A stretch of 64,000 nucleotides of DNA from Gambelia wislizenii (GCA_030847615.1 JAUMIR010000001.1:70569501-70633500); one strand, 5' to 3'. Shown: positions 1 to 11,207, counted from the stretch's first letter. Notes: a model not told the origin generated them from the sequence alone. Numbers and translations are program-made.

Positions 1-94
1 CTCTTCTTGTACCCCATGTTTACTAAGTTTAGGAAATTCCTTGCATGCTCAAGTTTCCACTACCCCTTCTCTTCCCTAGGCTATTTTAGCCATA

Positions 95-2317
95 TAATAA
101 ATAATAATAATAATAATAATAAAAATAATAAAATGTATTTATATCCCGCCCCTCTACGAAACGCAATCAGGGCAGCTTACAACAATTAAAATATACATCC
201 AACCTCTCAGTCCCACCCACCCCCTTAAAATACAATCAAATACTTTAGGAATTAAAAACATACTTAAAAAATATCAAAAATAAAGAAAAATATAGAATAA
301 AAATGAACAACGGACACTGGACATGGCAAGATCGGGACAAGTGAGATTTCCTTTTTTGACGGCCAGGTATCAATTCAGGAAAGGCCTGCCAGAAGAGATC
401 AGTCTTAAGAGCTTTTTAAAAGCTATTTAGGGTGGTGATATGATGTATCTCATCCGGCAGGCCGTTCCATAATCTGGGAGCGATAGCTGAAAAGGCCCTC
501 CGGGAGGTTGAAAAAACCCTAGTTTTTAAAGGTTGTAACAAATTCCTCCCAGAGGACCTGAGTGCACAGAGAGGATTATATGGAAGGAGGTGGTCCCAAA
601 GATAGGTTGGACCCAAGCCATTTAGGGCTTTCAAGGTGATAACAAACACCTTGTACTGGGCCCGGAAGCTAATGGGCAACCAGTGGAGTGATCTTAAGAT
701 CAGTGTTATATGGTCTCTTCTGGATGTACCCAAGACCAGTCTGGCTGCCAAATTCTGTACTAATTGAAGTTTCCGGACCAAGCACAAGAGTAGCCCCATG
801 TAGAGTGCATTACAGAATCAAGATGAGAGGTTACCATAGCATGTACCACAGTCTCAAGATCCCCGACTTCCAGGAAAGGGCACAGCTGGCGTATCAGCCG
901 AAGCTGATAACAGGCACTCCTAACCATCGCATTTACCTGATTCACATTCTGGAGCGACGGGTCCCGGAGCACTCCCAGATTGCGAACATAGTCCTTGGAG
1001 GAGAGTGTGACCCCATCCAGGACTGGAGATTGTATCCCAATGCCTGGATTCCGGGCTGCTACCATGAGTACCTCCATTTTATCTGGATTCAGCTTCAATT
1101 TGTTTTCCCTCATCCAGTCCATTACTGCCTTAAGACAATCATTAAGAGAAGAGATACCATCTGAAGTCAGAGCTGAAGACCAAGGCATGGAGAAATATAT
1201 ATGGGTGTCATCAGCATACTGATAACACCCCACCCCATGCCTCCAGATGACCTCTCCCAGTGGCTTCATGTATTATATTGAATAGCATCGGGGACAGAAT
1301 GGTGCCTTGTGGGACACCACAATTAAGCTCTTTCCTTGCAGAGCAACTGTCCCCGAGCATCACCCTCTGAAATCTGCCCGAGAGGAAGGAACGGAACCAG
1401 TGGAGTGCAGTGCCTCCAATTCCTAGCCTTCTCAGGCAATCCAAGAGGATGTCATGATCTATTGTGTCAAAAGCTGCTGAGAGAGCCAGTAGCACCAACA
1501 GGGTCACACTACCCCGTCAATGCTCAGGCGAAGGTCATCAGCCAAGGCAACCATGGCAGTCTTAACTCCGAATCCCGTCCTAAAGCCAGTTTGAAATGGA
1601 TCTAGATAATCAGTTTCTTCCAAGACAGCTTGGAGTTGGAGAGCAACCGTCCTCTTGATCACCTTGCTCAAAAAAGGTAGTAAGGAGACTGGCCTATAGT
1701 TCTTCATATCCAGAGGATCAAGAGAAGGTCTTTTTAGGAGCAGTCTAACTGCCGCTTTCTTCAAGCAAGATGGAATGTGACTTTCCCTAAGGGATGCATT
1801 GATGATGTCCCTAAGGAACATCCTCAAGGCATCACCCCCCTGGACGGCCAGCCACAAAGGGCAAGGGTCAAGAGGGCAGGTAGTCTTCCTCACTCTACCA
1901 AGGAGCTTGTCCACGTCATCAGTACTTACAAATTGAAATCGATCCAGTATAACCTTATCAACGGAGTTACTGGACGCCTCATCAATCGAATCTGCTACAA
2001 CCCCGGCATCCAAGTCGGCTCTTATCTGAGAGATTTTGTCTGCAAAGAAGTTGTTAAATGCATCACAGCAGGCTGTTGCTTGGTTTAGTAATAGGTTTTG
2101 CACAGGTGGAATCTGTTTCAGTTCCCTCACCACCCTACACAGCTCTGCTGGACGAGACTCTGCAAATGCAATACGTGCAGAAGAGAAAGATGTCCTTGCT
2201 GCACGTATTGCCTCTCTATAGAACGAAGAAATTTCCTATGACGAGTCCTGTCAGGCAAGAGCCAAGTTTTTCACCAGATGCACTCTAGTCACTGTGCAAC
2301 CCGCTTCATTTCCTAAG
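95..2317 (-). mobile_element. L2-like LINE, decayed 3' part
   Basis: This is the 3' half of a non-LTR retrotransposon on the minus strand. A (TAA)n tail lies at about 95-132 and a short 3' UTR follows. The reverse transcriptase frame is then broken into pieces at 1504-2133, 1211-1507, 760-1269 and 416-799. Recognisable RT blocks are YRPVSLLPFLSKV in the first piece, SAAFDTIDH and GVPQGTILSPMLFN in the second, and YADDTHIYF in the third. The C-terminal block HITLILRSLHWLPI is in the last. The copy matches the longer element at 8438-11207 almost block for block, and similarity stops at about 2317, so it is 5'-truncated with no endonuclease. At least three frameshifts make it a pseudogene. The L2 assignment rests on motif style and tail; a related CR1-group clade is possible. 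Confidence 0.9.
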
Positions 2318-3307
2318 TACATTTGGAGCTATGGGGTGACCATCACATGGTCATTCATCACATGGCCTCCTAATTCAAATGTTTTATTATGCTTTGTCTT
2401 GGTTCCATTCCTCCTTGGGATCTCTGCAGCTTCGCCATTATGCTGCTTTTCTCCTTTTCCCCCTTTCCTCCATGCATTCCATGCATCTAACTACCAAAAC
2501 CACCAAGAAAAAAGGCAAGCTCTTGCTTACTTGCAAACATCACTTTATCTGAAGAAATATGGATATTATTGCTATAATACTCATAAACTTCTGATTTTGA
2601 TTACCTTAACCTGAACTTCCCAAGATTGGGTGAGTCTTCTACCCTGAACCAATCTTCTTAGTTAGTTAAGGGCCTTAGATTTGTTTTGAATATGTAGATG
2701 AAGACTGCTATACCTTCAGTAAACTTTTGATATGCATTTTTGAGCTAATGTCTTTATTGTCCTTAATTCTGTCTACTTGACTGGGTGATTAGACCACATA
2801 CAGATGCAAATTGAGCTGGGTCAGTCTTCCATGCTAACTCTGCTTACTTTGAAAGAAAGTTTTCTTAAGAAGATATTCCTAAAGGGCTAGCTCCCTGGAA
2901 TCTTTAATAATTTTTTAATGTTATACTCATACACCCCAACAATAACCCATCTTCATTCATTCTTTATTCAATTACTGCTTCATTCCAAATTCCTCCTGTT
3001 GACAAATACTGACTTTTTCCCCAGTAGGTCATACAATATGTTGAAAATAGTCAAAGGAAATCTGGAGAGCACAGTTACAAGTTGTGAGGATGAGACAGTA
3101 TTAGAAAATGCTGCTGGGCTCAGAAACTGGGAGTTTTGTCAGTGTCTTTGAATGCCATCCAACAGGCGTAAACAGATGTAGACTGCTTAGTGTCAAACTA
3201 GGTAGACTTGGGGAGAACCAAACTCATATTAACTGTGCCAAGAAGCAGAGTGATCTCAGATAATTTCTCAGAAGTAAAACTGTTAGGCTCTTTTAGGAGT
3301 CACTTGC
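2318..3307. other. Unassigned intergenic DNA
   Basis: AT-rich sequence with only short spurious reading frames. No repeat family, RNA gene or exon could be recognised. Confidence 0.5.
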
Positions 3308-3445
3308 TGTTAATTACCATCAAGTGAGCTTCATCTTTTGGTGACCCAATGGATAGAAGATGTCTGAGACATCTTGTCATCAACAGCACTGCTCAGGTCT
3401 TGCAAATACAGGGCTGTGGGTTTCTTGGTGGAGCCTTTCAGGGGT
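3308..3445 (-). mobile_element. BovB 3'-end fragment
   Basis: Old, diverged copy of the BovB/RTE 3' end in reverse orientation. It has the block ending in GTCATCAACAGC followed by a CTCAGGTCTTGCA-like stretch. The same order is seen in the fragments at 5928, 19403 and 62955. No coding part remains. Confidence 0.6.
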
Positions 3446-4302
3446 ACTGTGAGAACAAAATGTTTGCAGGGACATACACTATGTAGACTGCCTTGAGGTC
3501 TCCAAAAGAAATGACAGAATATAGTGACAGAATATAACTTTTTAAAATGTAATCCACAAGACCTCTACATTCAGAGCTGCTTTCTTTACCACACATTTTT
3601 CTGGCTTTAGTCGTCATCTGATCATTTCCAAAAACTTCTCATAACTGAACCGTCCATATTAGTTTACCAAACTTCCTCGTGGTGCAATGGGATGGTAAAC
3701 CCCTTGCTCTTGGGCCCTCCAAGTCTTCACAACCCTCGATCCTCTTCCCAGTCGCCACAAGTCTCCCATGGAATCCTCCACTCCATTCTCTCACCAACAG
3801 CATGGATGAGAAGGACTGAGAGGCAAGGAAGGAGGAGGGAAAGGGGGTGCCAACACCAAAGGGGCGCATTCACAACACCGTGTCAAGTCCGCCCCTTTGA
3901 CTTGACTGGCCGGGCCAATGGCCAGCCCACCCCACCCCTTTTGGACCATATCTGAGAACATATTTGGGTCCATTGGGAATGCTACTCTAGCATCCCATAC
4001 CTGCCTCACCAGCAGAAGGAGGAAGAGGGTTGGGGGAGCTTTATGTCATCTTGGCCATAAATCCTCCTCCTTCCTTGGATTATAGTGTGTTTAGATTAAG
4101 AGGAAAATGTATTAGTATTAGGATAAATAGTTTTATTTTTGTATTAGTGAAAAAAGAAGAAAACTTTTTTTTTTTTTTTTGCATTATGGTTACAGCCTTT
4201 TGTGGTTGGGTGTATTTTTCAGTAGAATGGTCTTATTTCAATAAAAAAAATCCTAATTCCCCCCCTCAAATTCCTAAGGGTGGGGGTGGGGGTGTTTAGG
4301 GA

Positions 4303-4401
4303 TTTTTATCTGTATTGTATTTTAATTTTTGTAAGCCGCCCCGATTGTTTAACAGAGGGGCGGGGTATAAATAAATTTTATTATTATTATTATTATTATT
4401 A
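4303..4401 (+). mobile_element. L2-type 3' tail fragment
   Basis: Contains GTAAGCCGCCCCGATTG, then GAGGGGCGGGGTATAAAT, then a (TTA)n run at 4376-4401. This is the same tail as the L2-like LINEs at 95 and 8438 (reverse strand there) and can form a CCGCCCC/GGGGCGG stem. It is either a heavily 5'-truncated LINE or the end of a SINE; the sequence upstream (3446-4302) shows no clear body. Confidence 0.8.
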
Positions 4402-4644
4402 CTAATGGAACCCTTGCGCAGCCCCTCACATTTCTCTGATGCTGCAACAGGACAAAAACTTACCACCACCTCATGTGTCTTGTGTCTTTGTTTGTTTGGT
4501 ATTTGATAATTTGATGTATACTTTCAATGTACATCTTAATACATGGTAATAAAAAACATAAATAAATAAAGCAAAGCAGCAACAAACCCCAATGGTCTCC
4601 GGGACCAGGGTTGGGTTGGGTTGGAGGAGGCAGCCTGATGCAAG

Positions 4645-5064
4645 CAGGACTGGCTTAAAGAATTTTGGGGGCCCCTGCAATGTTTTATTTTGGGGGGCCC
4701 ATATGTTTATCTCAGGTCAATGTACCCTAACTCAACCTAAGCTATTCACAGTATAGGATATTCAGATGATTACTAATAATGTTTTTACAGGAGGAGGATT
4801 ACTACGGCCCCCCCACAATGACGCGCCCCCCGCAGCAGGACCGGTTTAAGGAATTTGGGGGGGCCCTGCAGTGCTTTATTTTGGGGGTCCCTTATGTTTA
4901 TCTCAGGTCAATGTACCCTAACTCAACCTAAGCTATTCATAGTACTGTGCAGGATATTCAGATTATTACTAATAATGTTTTTGCAGGAGGAGGGTTATTA
5001 TGCCCCCCCCACAATGATGGGGGGCCCTGCGGATGCTGACGATGCTGGCGCCTTAAACGGTCCT
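4645..5064. mobile_element. hAT-like nonautonomous DNA transposon with duplicated left end
   Basis: The left end reads CAGGACTGGCTTAAAG (4645) and the right end CCTTAAACGGTCCTG (to 5064), which are inverted repeats of the hAT type (CAGGnC start). The 8 bp outside are GATGCAAG on the left and GGTGCGAG on the right, a 6/8 match differing only by transitions, as expected of an old 8-bp hAT target duplication. The left terminus plus about 190 bp is repeated in tandem from 4836 (CAGGACCGGTTTAAGG), including the TTTATCTCAGGTCAATGTAC block. No transposase is present. Confidence 0.7.
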
Positions 5065-5830
5065 GGGTGCGAGGCGACGCTAGTTCCCACCCATGAGGAC
5101 CCCACCCACCCAGCCGGTCCCTTTGCTGCTGGAGGAATGCGCTCCTGAGGAGGAGGAGGAGGGCGGGGTGGGGGTAGCAGCGGTATTACCTTGTCGTTAC
5201 CTCCACGGGGTCGGGCTCTGAAGCGAGGGGCCGACACCGCCAAGAAGAAGAAGCCGCAACGAGTTCCAGTAGCGAGGCGGAAACGGGCAGTTCTTGAAAG
5301 CGTTACTAGTATGATTCTGCATTTGAGGCGGGCCTCCTCCCGCTCCCTCAGCTGAGCCAGAGGGGCGCGAGTCTCACTCCAACGCCCGGCCCTCAAGGTG
5401 CCACTGAGGGAAAGCCGACTCGGGCTGGACGCAAACTTTCCCCTCCTCCTCCTCCTCCTCCCTCTCCCCCTTCTTCCTCGGCCGAGACCCGCGCGCCCCG
5501 GCTCAGGCCGCCATTTTGCCGCGGGGCATGCCGGGTAATCCGGCGGAATCCCCACGTTCTGGCGTGGTTGCATCACCGCCCGAAAGGGAGCTGCTGGAGG
5601 GGAGGCTGTGGGGAGGGGGGAGGGGGAGGGAGAGAGAGAGAGAGACGGGCGTCGGGAGGGTTGCCATGGCAGCGGCGAAAATGGCGGGTGGGGTTGGGTG
5701 CTAGGCAACGTCGGAGGGGAACGAAGGAGGGGGAAAACCCAGGTTGACTGTGGGTGGGATCGAGTGGGGCGAGTTAAGACAAATGGAAGACTTGTCAACA
5801 AGCATTTTGAAAAGGAGGTGGCAACCTCGT
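5065..5830. promoter_or_regulatory. CpG island 1, probable promoter
   Basis: Sharp rise in G+C and CpG density against AT-rich flanks. It contains two YY1-type sites in opposite orientation: GCCGCCATTTTG near 5508 and AAAATGGCGG near 5679. Two RFX X-box-like sequences are also present, GTTGCCATGGCAGC near 5659 and GTGCTAGGCAACG near 5697. A (GA)n run lies at about 5630-5643. Plausible splice donors occur on both strands: CCCAG|GTTGAC (+) near 5742, and GGAG|GTAACG and CAAG|GTAATA (-) near 5190-5205. Direction is therefore undecided and it could be bidirectional. The only start near YY1 (MAAAKMAGG) stops after 12 codons, so no coding exon is claimed. Confidence 0.6.
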
Positions 5831-5927
5831 AGACGCGAACCTTCAGATTTTATTACTGCCCTGGATCACTTATGCAAAGTCATGCTTACTCAGACGTAAT
5901 TCTAATTGCTTCTGAATAAACGCATGG

Positions 5928-6237
5928 TTGTTGTTGTTAACTGCCTTCCAGTCAGCTTCGACTCCTGGCGACTCCATGGATGAGGCATTTCCAAGGCCCC
6001 CTGTCCTCAACCGCCCTACTCAGGTCCTGCAGGTTCAGGCCTGTGGCCTCCTTGGTTGTGCTAACCCACCTACTGTGCTCCTTTTCTTTTTCCCTAGCAT
6101 TATTGACTCAGGTCCTGCAGGTTCAGGCCTGTGAGCCCTTTCTTCTCATGAGGTGACCGAAGTACAGCAGCCTCAATTTGGTCATCTTGGCTTCTAATGA
6201 GAATTTGGGCTTGATCTGTTCTACTACCCGTCTCTTT
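5928..6237 (-). mobile_element. BovB 3'-end fragment
   Basis: Reverse-strand BovB 3' end beginning TTGTTGTTAACTGCCTTCCA and running through GACTCCATGGATGAGG towards the RT C-terminus. A block of about 25 bp (ACTCAGGTCCTGCAGG and following) occurs twice, near 6018 and 6107, a local duplication not seen in the sister fragments. Confidence 0.75.
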
Positions 6238-6472
6238 GTAAACATGTAACCAACAATAATACCCACATGAAAATGTCAGATACCAGAACCTCGCGATGCA
6301 TCCCTCTGTATATAAATGTACTTCAGTACGAAACAGCAGTCGTAAACATGTACATTTAATAGAACATGGGACTTAATTCCCGATAGACATGTCTGAAGTG
6401 TGTTTTACTAATATTGTCCTTGTAAACATTGTATGAAATGCAGCAGCCTTAGGAAGCACATCTTCCTGGCCC

Positions 6473-6622
6473 AGCTAGGGATGTGAAACATCTGGCCTTC
6501 CAGATATTTTGGACTTCAGATCATGTAAGCCCCAAGTATTATAGCCAATGCCAAGGAGTTATAGAAGCTGCAGTCTAAAACAACAACCACAATAATAGCC
6601 ATCTGGAGAGTCAAAGGTTCCC
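6473..6622. mobile_element. Palindromic MITE, degraded
   Basis: Left part GGGATGTGAAACATCTGGCC and right part CATCTGGAGAGTCAAAGG then TTCCCCACCC are imperfect inverted repeats around a TATAGCCAATGCCAAGG core. The same layout occurs at 12278 and 37917. Target duplication not resolved. Confidence 0.5.
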
Positions 6623-6675
6623 CACCCTTATTGAAAGTTGAAGTTGGAGGTTTGGATTATTACAATAGCTTAGAA

Positions 6676-6795
6676 CAGTGGTTCTCAATCTTTGATGTTC
6701 CAGATACTTTGGATTTCAGCTCCCAGAATTCTTGGCCAAGGTGGCTGAGAAATGAACTCCAAAATACCTGAGGGATCAAAGTCTGAGAACCACTG
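6676..6795. mobile_element. hAT MITE, 120 bp
   Basis: Termini CAGTGGTTCTCAATCTTTG and CAAAGTCTGAGAACCACTG form a long inverted repeat. The flanking octamers GCTTAGAA (left) and GCCTAGAA (right) differ at one base, giving an 8-bp target duplication diagnostic of hAT. Noncoding. Confidence 0.85.
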
Positions 6796-7047
6796 GCCTA
6801 GAAATGCAGGGAAATGTTCCTGTTAATTTGTTGCAGAAAAAAAAACCAAAGCAAAACTGCAACACCTTAAAGATTTAGGCCTAAATCCTCTTGTTATTCC
6901 TGACTAGAGAAAGCCCATTGGCTCAATCTATGTGTTCAATCATCTTTCAATAATCAATTGAATCAGTCTATTCTAGTTGGGAGTAACCTTATTGTGGCAT
7001 AAACTTTGCAAATTAAAGCTCATTTTCTCAGATGAGTACGGTATTAC

Positions 7048-7512
7048 TTCTCTCTCTCTGGATTTTCTTCGCAAACGAAGATTCAGGAAGGACTTATCCT
7101 GCGCTTTCTGCAAGTGCGCTGATGACTAAAAAGTCCAATCTGAGATAAACAAGTCTGGTTGCAGAAAGCACAGCAGAAGGTCTCCTTGGGTGATGTTTCC
7201 GAGTTGTGATTCTTTCTGCGTTGTCGTTTCTCTTCAAGACTTGTTTGGCATGAGTTCTCAAATAAGGCTGCAGCACTGTGGATAGTGCGTCTCCATGCCT
7301 CCCGATGTGAGGCCAGGGCAGACCATTGTTGGTGATCAATTTGGCCGAGCCTAAGATGTTTCAGGGAGTCCTTGTATCGCTTTTTTGGAGGGCCCCTCTT
7401 ACGTTGACCCATGGCGAGTTCACCATAGAGAACTATTTTTGGGAGGCAATGGTCCTCCATCCTAGAAATGTGCCCTGCCCAGCGCAGCTGTGTTCTCAAT
7501 ATCATGGCCTCA
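7048..7512 (-). mobile_element. Zinc-finger LINE, 3' fragment (copy 1)
   Basis: 5'-truncated copy of a non-LTR retrotransposon found seven times here. The translated part covers the C-terminal region (RTQLRWAGHISRMEDH, LYGELAMGQRKRGPPKKRYK) and the terminal Cys-rich finger CAFCNQTCLSQIGLFSHQRTC, with stop at about 7083. The 3' end is the CTTCGTTTGCGAAGAAAA-type block followed by (AG)n, here seen as TCTCTCTCTGG. Similarity ends abruptly near 7512. A short frame disruption separates the LRLGQ segment from the consensus QHLRLGQ. Probably a member of the Ingi/Vingi/Nimb (I) group, but the clade is not certain. Confidence 0.85.
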
Positions 7513-8437
7513 GTTATCATTGTCATAAATATACAAAGAGGTATAAAGGTGTGTGGGTGGGAGTTATGGCTACAAAGTGCAGTCAGAAAGCCATTAAACC
7601 CCCAAGGGGTGCCAGCAGTCATGCCACTTTTCTATGTAGATCTCAAAGGTATGCAAAATAACCAAATGACCTATTCACAGCAGCAGTTGCTCTGACAACA
7701 TTTTTTCCTAGCTATATTAGACTTTACATTAGTTAGAAAATCCAGTGTCCTTGTTAAAACTAAATACAATAACATAGACTCAATGAGTAGTCCCAATAGG
7801 ATAGGGCCATTGAATGGGTGGGAACTTCATGAATCCACAGTTACATAAGTTCCATTAATTCAGTGGGTCTGCTTTAGCTGGAAGTAATCATTATATTTAA
7901 ACCCATAGAATTAAATGTGCTGATTAGTTGTTATTTGCCAATTCAAGTGTGAGGGCTCCCTTGGAAATCTTATGGAAATCTTTGAGGTCTGGAAAGAGTG
8001 TCCTAGAAGAGTGACACATTTTCATACTTGTTGCCATTTTTATGTCAGATTTGTGTCATTGATCCTCTTGCATAGAATAAATTCCCTAGAGTTTAAAAAA
8101 AAGTAGCATCCCAGAAGGTCATTTTTGGCAGGTGATGGTAGTATATATCACATTGGATGTTGTGCAGCTGAATTATGATATGGCTGATGTTATTATTAGG
8201 TCCTTTATTACTATTCTATGAGTAGATATTACAAACCTGTTATTATAATGTGTCTCAGAACCTAGTATCTGGTTTGTTATATCTCTTTTGTTGCTGGAGT
8301 AGGCATTTTAGACTAGGGAGCTCTCTGCAAGGAGGCAAGCCACCGAAGTCCTTTGAAAGAGAAAGAGTTATTATCCAGGATGAGCTATATTTTAACACAC
8401 TTTTAGCTAGAAGCTGTAGGTGACAATAGTACCACTT
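7513..8437. other. Unassigned intergenic DNA
   Basis: AT-rich, no recognisable element or exon. Confidence 0.5.
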
Positions 8438-11207
8438 TAATAATAATAATAATAATAATAAAATTTATTTATATCCCGCCCCTCTGCAAGCAATCGGGGC
8501 GGCTTACAATGATAAAATGGTAGACAGTATAAAACAACCCAAAATCCCTCCCTCCCCTTAAAACATTATTAAATTAATGCAAGTTAAAATCAATACAAGT
8601 TAAAATCAATATGTGATACAATATGTTAAATATCCTTTTAAGCAGGCAGCATCTGTTAGGAGATCCAAAAGGAACCTCCAGAGGGGGTTCCTGAGGCCGG
8701 GGTTAGCTATTCCGGAAAAGCCGGAAAAGCCTGCCGAAGAGAACCGTCTTGACAGCCTTTTTAAAGCTGTCTAATGATGTCAATAGGCGGATCTCGTCGG
8801 GCAGGCCGTTCCACAATTTGGGGGCGACAGCCGAGAAAGCCCTCTGGGAGGTAGTCGCCAGCCTAGGTCTTTGTGACTGCAACAAATTCCTCCCAGAGGA
8901 CCGGAGAGCGCGGGGAGGATTATAAGGGAGAAGGCGGTCCCTGAGATAGCTTGGGCCCAAGCCATTTAGGGCTTTAAAGGTGATAACCAACACCTTGTAC
9001 TGGGCCCGGAAGCTGATAGGCAGCCAGTGGAGGGACCTCAGAACCGGAGTAATGTGGTCCCTCCTAGATGTTCCAGAAACTAGCCTGGCTGCCATATTTT
9101 GTACCAGCTGTAATTTCCGAACTAGGCACAAGGGTAGCCCCATGTAGAGAGCATTACAGAAATCCAGACGTGAGGTTACCAGCGGGTGCACAATGGTCTC
9201 AAGATCCCTTACTTCCAGAAAAGGGCGCAGCTGGCGTATCAGCCGAAGCTGATAACAAGCGCTCCTGACTGTCGCATTTACCTGATTTGTCATCAGGAGC
9301 GACGAGTCAAGGAGCACCCCTAGACTGCGAACACAGTCACTGGAGGAGAGTGTGACCCCATCCAGGACTGGAGATTGCAACTCGATTCTTGGTTTCGGGG
9401 CCGCTACCGTGAGCACCTCCATCTTGTCAGGATTCAGTCTCAATCTGTTTTTCCTCATCCAGCCCATTACTGCCCGAAGACATTCATTGAGAGAAGAGAT
9501 GCCGTCAGAATTCAAGGCCGACGAACGAGATACGGAGAAATAGATCTGAGTGTCATCAGCGTACTGATAACACCCAGCTCCATAACTCCGAATAATCTTA
9601 CCCAGCGGCTTCATATAGATGTTAAATAACATCGGGGACAGAATAGCACCCTGTGGTACTCCACAGGTGAGCTCCCTTTTACTGGAGCTACTGTCCCCGA
9701 GCAGCACTCTCTGGGTCCTGCCTGAGAGGAAGGACCGGAACCACTGCAAAGCAGTGCCTCCGATGCCTAACTCCCCCAGGCGATCCAGAAGAATGCTGTG
9801 ATCTATCGTATCAAAAGCCGCTGAGAGGTCTAGGAGCACCAACAGGATCACATTACCCCTGTCAATGCTCAGACGCAGATCGTCGGTCAAAGCAACCATG
9901 GCAGTCTCAACCCCAAAGCCTGTCCTGAAGCCAGTTTGAAATGGGTCTAGGTAATCGCTTTCATCCAAGACAGCTTGGAGTTGAAGAGCAACTGCCCTCT
10001 CGATCACCTTGCTCAAAAATGGTAATAAAGAGACTGGCCTATAATTATTCATAGCCAGGGGGTCCAGGGAAGGTTTTTTCAAAATAGGCTTAACAGCCGC
10101 CTCCTTTAAACATGATGGGATATATCCTTCCCTGAAGGATGCATTGATGATGCTCACCAGGAACTTCCGCAATGCATCCCCTCCCTGGACGGCCAGCCAA
10201 GACGGGCAAGGGTCGAGGGGGCAGGTTGTCTTCCTCACACTACCAAGGAGCTTGTCCGCGTCATCGGTACTCACAGATTGCAGCTGATCCAGTATAATTA
10301 CATCGGCAGAGTTGCTGGACACCTCGTCCATTGTTTCTGTTACAATAGTGGCATCTAGGTCGGCTCTTATCTGAGAGATTTTATCTGCAAAGAAGTTATT
10401 AAATGCATCACAGCAGGCAGTCGTCGGGTTAAGCAGGGGATTCGGCGCAGGGGTCACCTGCGCCAGCTCCCTCACCACCCTAAACAGCTCTGCTGGACGG
10501 GACTCTGCAGACGCAATACGTGCAGAAGAGAAGGATCTTTGCGCTGCACGCACTGCCTCCCGATAGGACCAAAGAAAGTTCCTATGGCGAGTTCTGTCAG
10601 ATAAGAGTCGAGTCTTCCGCCATCTGCGCTCTAGTCGTTGTCCAAACCGCTTCATTTCCCTAAGCTCAGGTGTATACCATGGCCTACGGTTAGAAGCGGG
10701 TTGGCAAGGACGCTTGGGAGCAATCGTGTCGATAGCTCTGGTAAGGTCGGTGTTCCACGTATTAACCAGAGCATCGACAGGATCACCGGCATTTCCAACC
10801 ATTAAGCCCTCTAAGGCTTTCTGGAAACCCATAGGTTCCATTAGCCTTCGAGGGCGGACCATTTTAATGGGTCCACCACCCCCGGTGTGGCAGATGTAGG
10901 CTCTAAGTTCCATCTTGACCAGGAAATGATCCGTCCATGACAAGGCAGAGGTACTGATTACCTCCGCCCACGGATATACCTGATCCGAACTAAAGACCGC
11001 ATCGAGTGTATGACCTGCACAATGTGTGGGCCCGTTGACCAATTGGGATAGGCCCATGTTTGTCATGGTCTCCATGAACTCCCGAGCCGCACCTGTTAAG
11101 CTGATCTCGAGCGGGATGTTGAAGTCCCCCAAAACCAGAAGTCTGGGGGACTCCAGCAGCAGCTCTGAGACCAGCTGTGTCAGTTGTTTAGTCAGTTTCT
11201 CTTCAGG
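8438..11207 (-). mobile_element. L2-like LINE, young 5'-truncated copy
   Basis: Complete 3' part of the L2-like family. It has a (TAA)n tail at 8438-8462, a stem-forming 3' UTR tail (GTAAGCCGCCCCGATTG on the minus strand), about 240 bp of 3' UTR, and then an uninterrupted coding frame to the truncation point near 11207. No clear target duplication was found. The sequence is much better preserved than the copy at 95-2317, indicating a recent insertion. Confidence 0.93.
8703..11207 (-). CDS. L2-like LINE ORF2: partial endonuclease and reverse transcriptase
   Basis: The frame is open for 834 codons from the 5' truncation (in-frame TGA just outside, 11208-11210) to the stop at 8703. It has no upstream ATG, so the protein is a partial one and any internal start is arbitrary. 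It begins inside the apurinic-like endonuclease domain: GDFNIP at about residue 27 and the SWTDHFLV block (catalytic D-H pair) near 92. The RT follows with NNYRPVSLLPFLSKV, SAAFDTIDH (motif A) near 466, GVPQGAILSPMLFN (motif B) near 520 and YADDTQIYF (motif C, two catalytic Asp) near 549. The C-terminal region has RSLHWLPISFRAQYK. All RT core residues seen are intact. The N-terminal half of the endonuclease is missing, so this copy is not autonomous, although its RT could be translated if transcribed. Confidence 0.9.
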   Translation of the reverse strand, partial: PEEKLTKQLTQLVSELLLESPRLLVLGDFNIPLEISLTGAAREFMETMTNMGLSQLVNGPTHCAGHTLDAVFSSDQVYPWAEVISTSALSWTDHFLVKMELRAYICHTGGGGPIKMVRPRRLMEPMGFQKALEGLMVGNAGDPVDALVNTWNTDLTRAIDTIAPKRPCQPASNRRPWYTPELREMKRFGQRLERRWRKTRLLSDRTRHRNFLWSYREAVRAAQRSFSSARIASAESRPAELFRVVRELAQVTPAPNPLLNPTTACCDAFNNFFADKISQIRADLDATIVTETMDEVSSNSADVIILDQLQSVSTDDADKLLGSVRKTTCPLDPCPSWLAVQGGDALRKFLVSIINASFREGYIPSCLKEAAVKPILKKPSLDPLAMNNYRPVSLLPFLSKVIERAVALQLQAVLDESDYLDPFQTGFRTGFGVETAMVALTDDLRLSIDRGNVILLVLLDLSAAFDTIDHSILLDRLGELGIGGTALQWFRSFLSGRTQRVLLGDSSSSKRELTCGVPQGAILSPMLFNIYMKPLGKIIRSYGAGCYQYADDTQIYFSVSRSSALNSDGISSLNECLRAVMGWMRKNRLRLNPDKMEVLTVAAPKPRIELQSPVLDGVTLSSSDCVRSLGVLLDSSLLMTNQVNATVRSACYQLRLIRQLRPFLEVRDLETIVHPLVTSRLDFCNALYMGLPLCLVRKLQLVQNMAARLVSGTSRRDHITPVLRSLHWLPISFRAQYKVLVITFKALNGLGPSYLRDRLLPYNPPRALRSSGRNLLQSQRPRLATTSQRAFSAVAPKLWNGLPDEIRLLTSLDSFKKAVKTVLFGRLFRLFRNS

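Noticed and set aside
3672..3740. Possible tRNA-derived SINE head (GTGGTGCAATGGG)
   Set aside because: The B box is not convincing and no known SINE body follows before the L2-type tail at 4303.
4998..5801. 267-codon minus-strand frame through CpG island 1
   Set aside because: Runs through the hAT-like element and low-complexity GGA/TCC tracts with no domain; compositional artefact.
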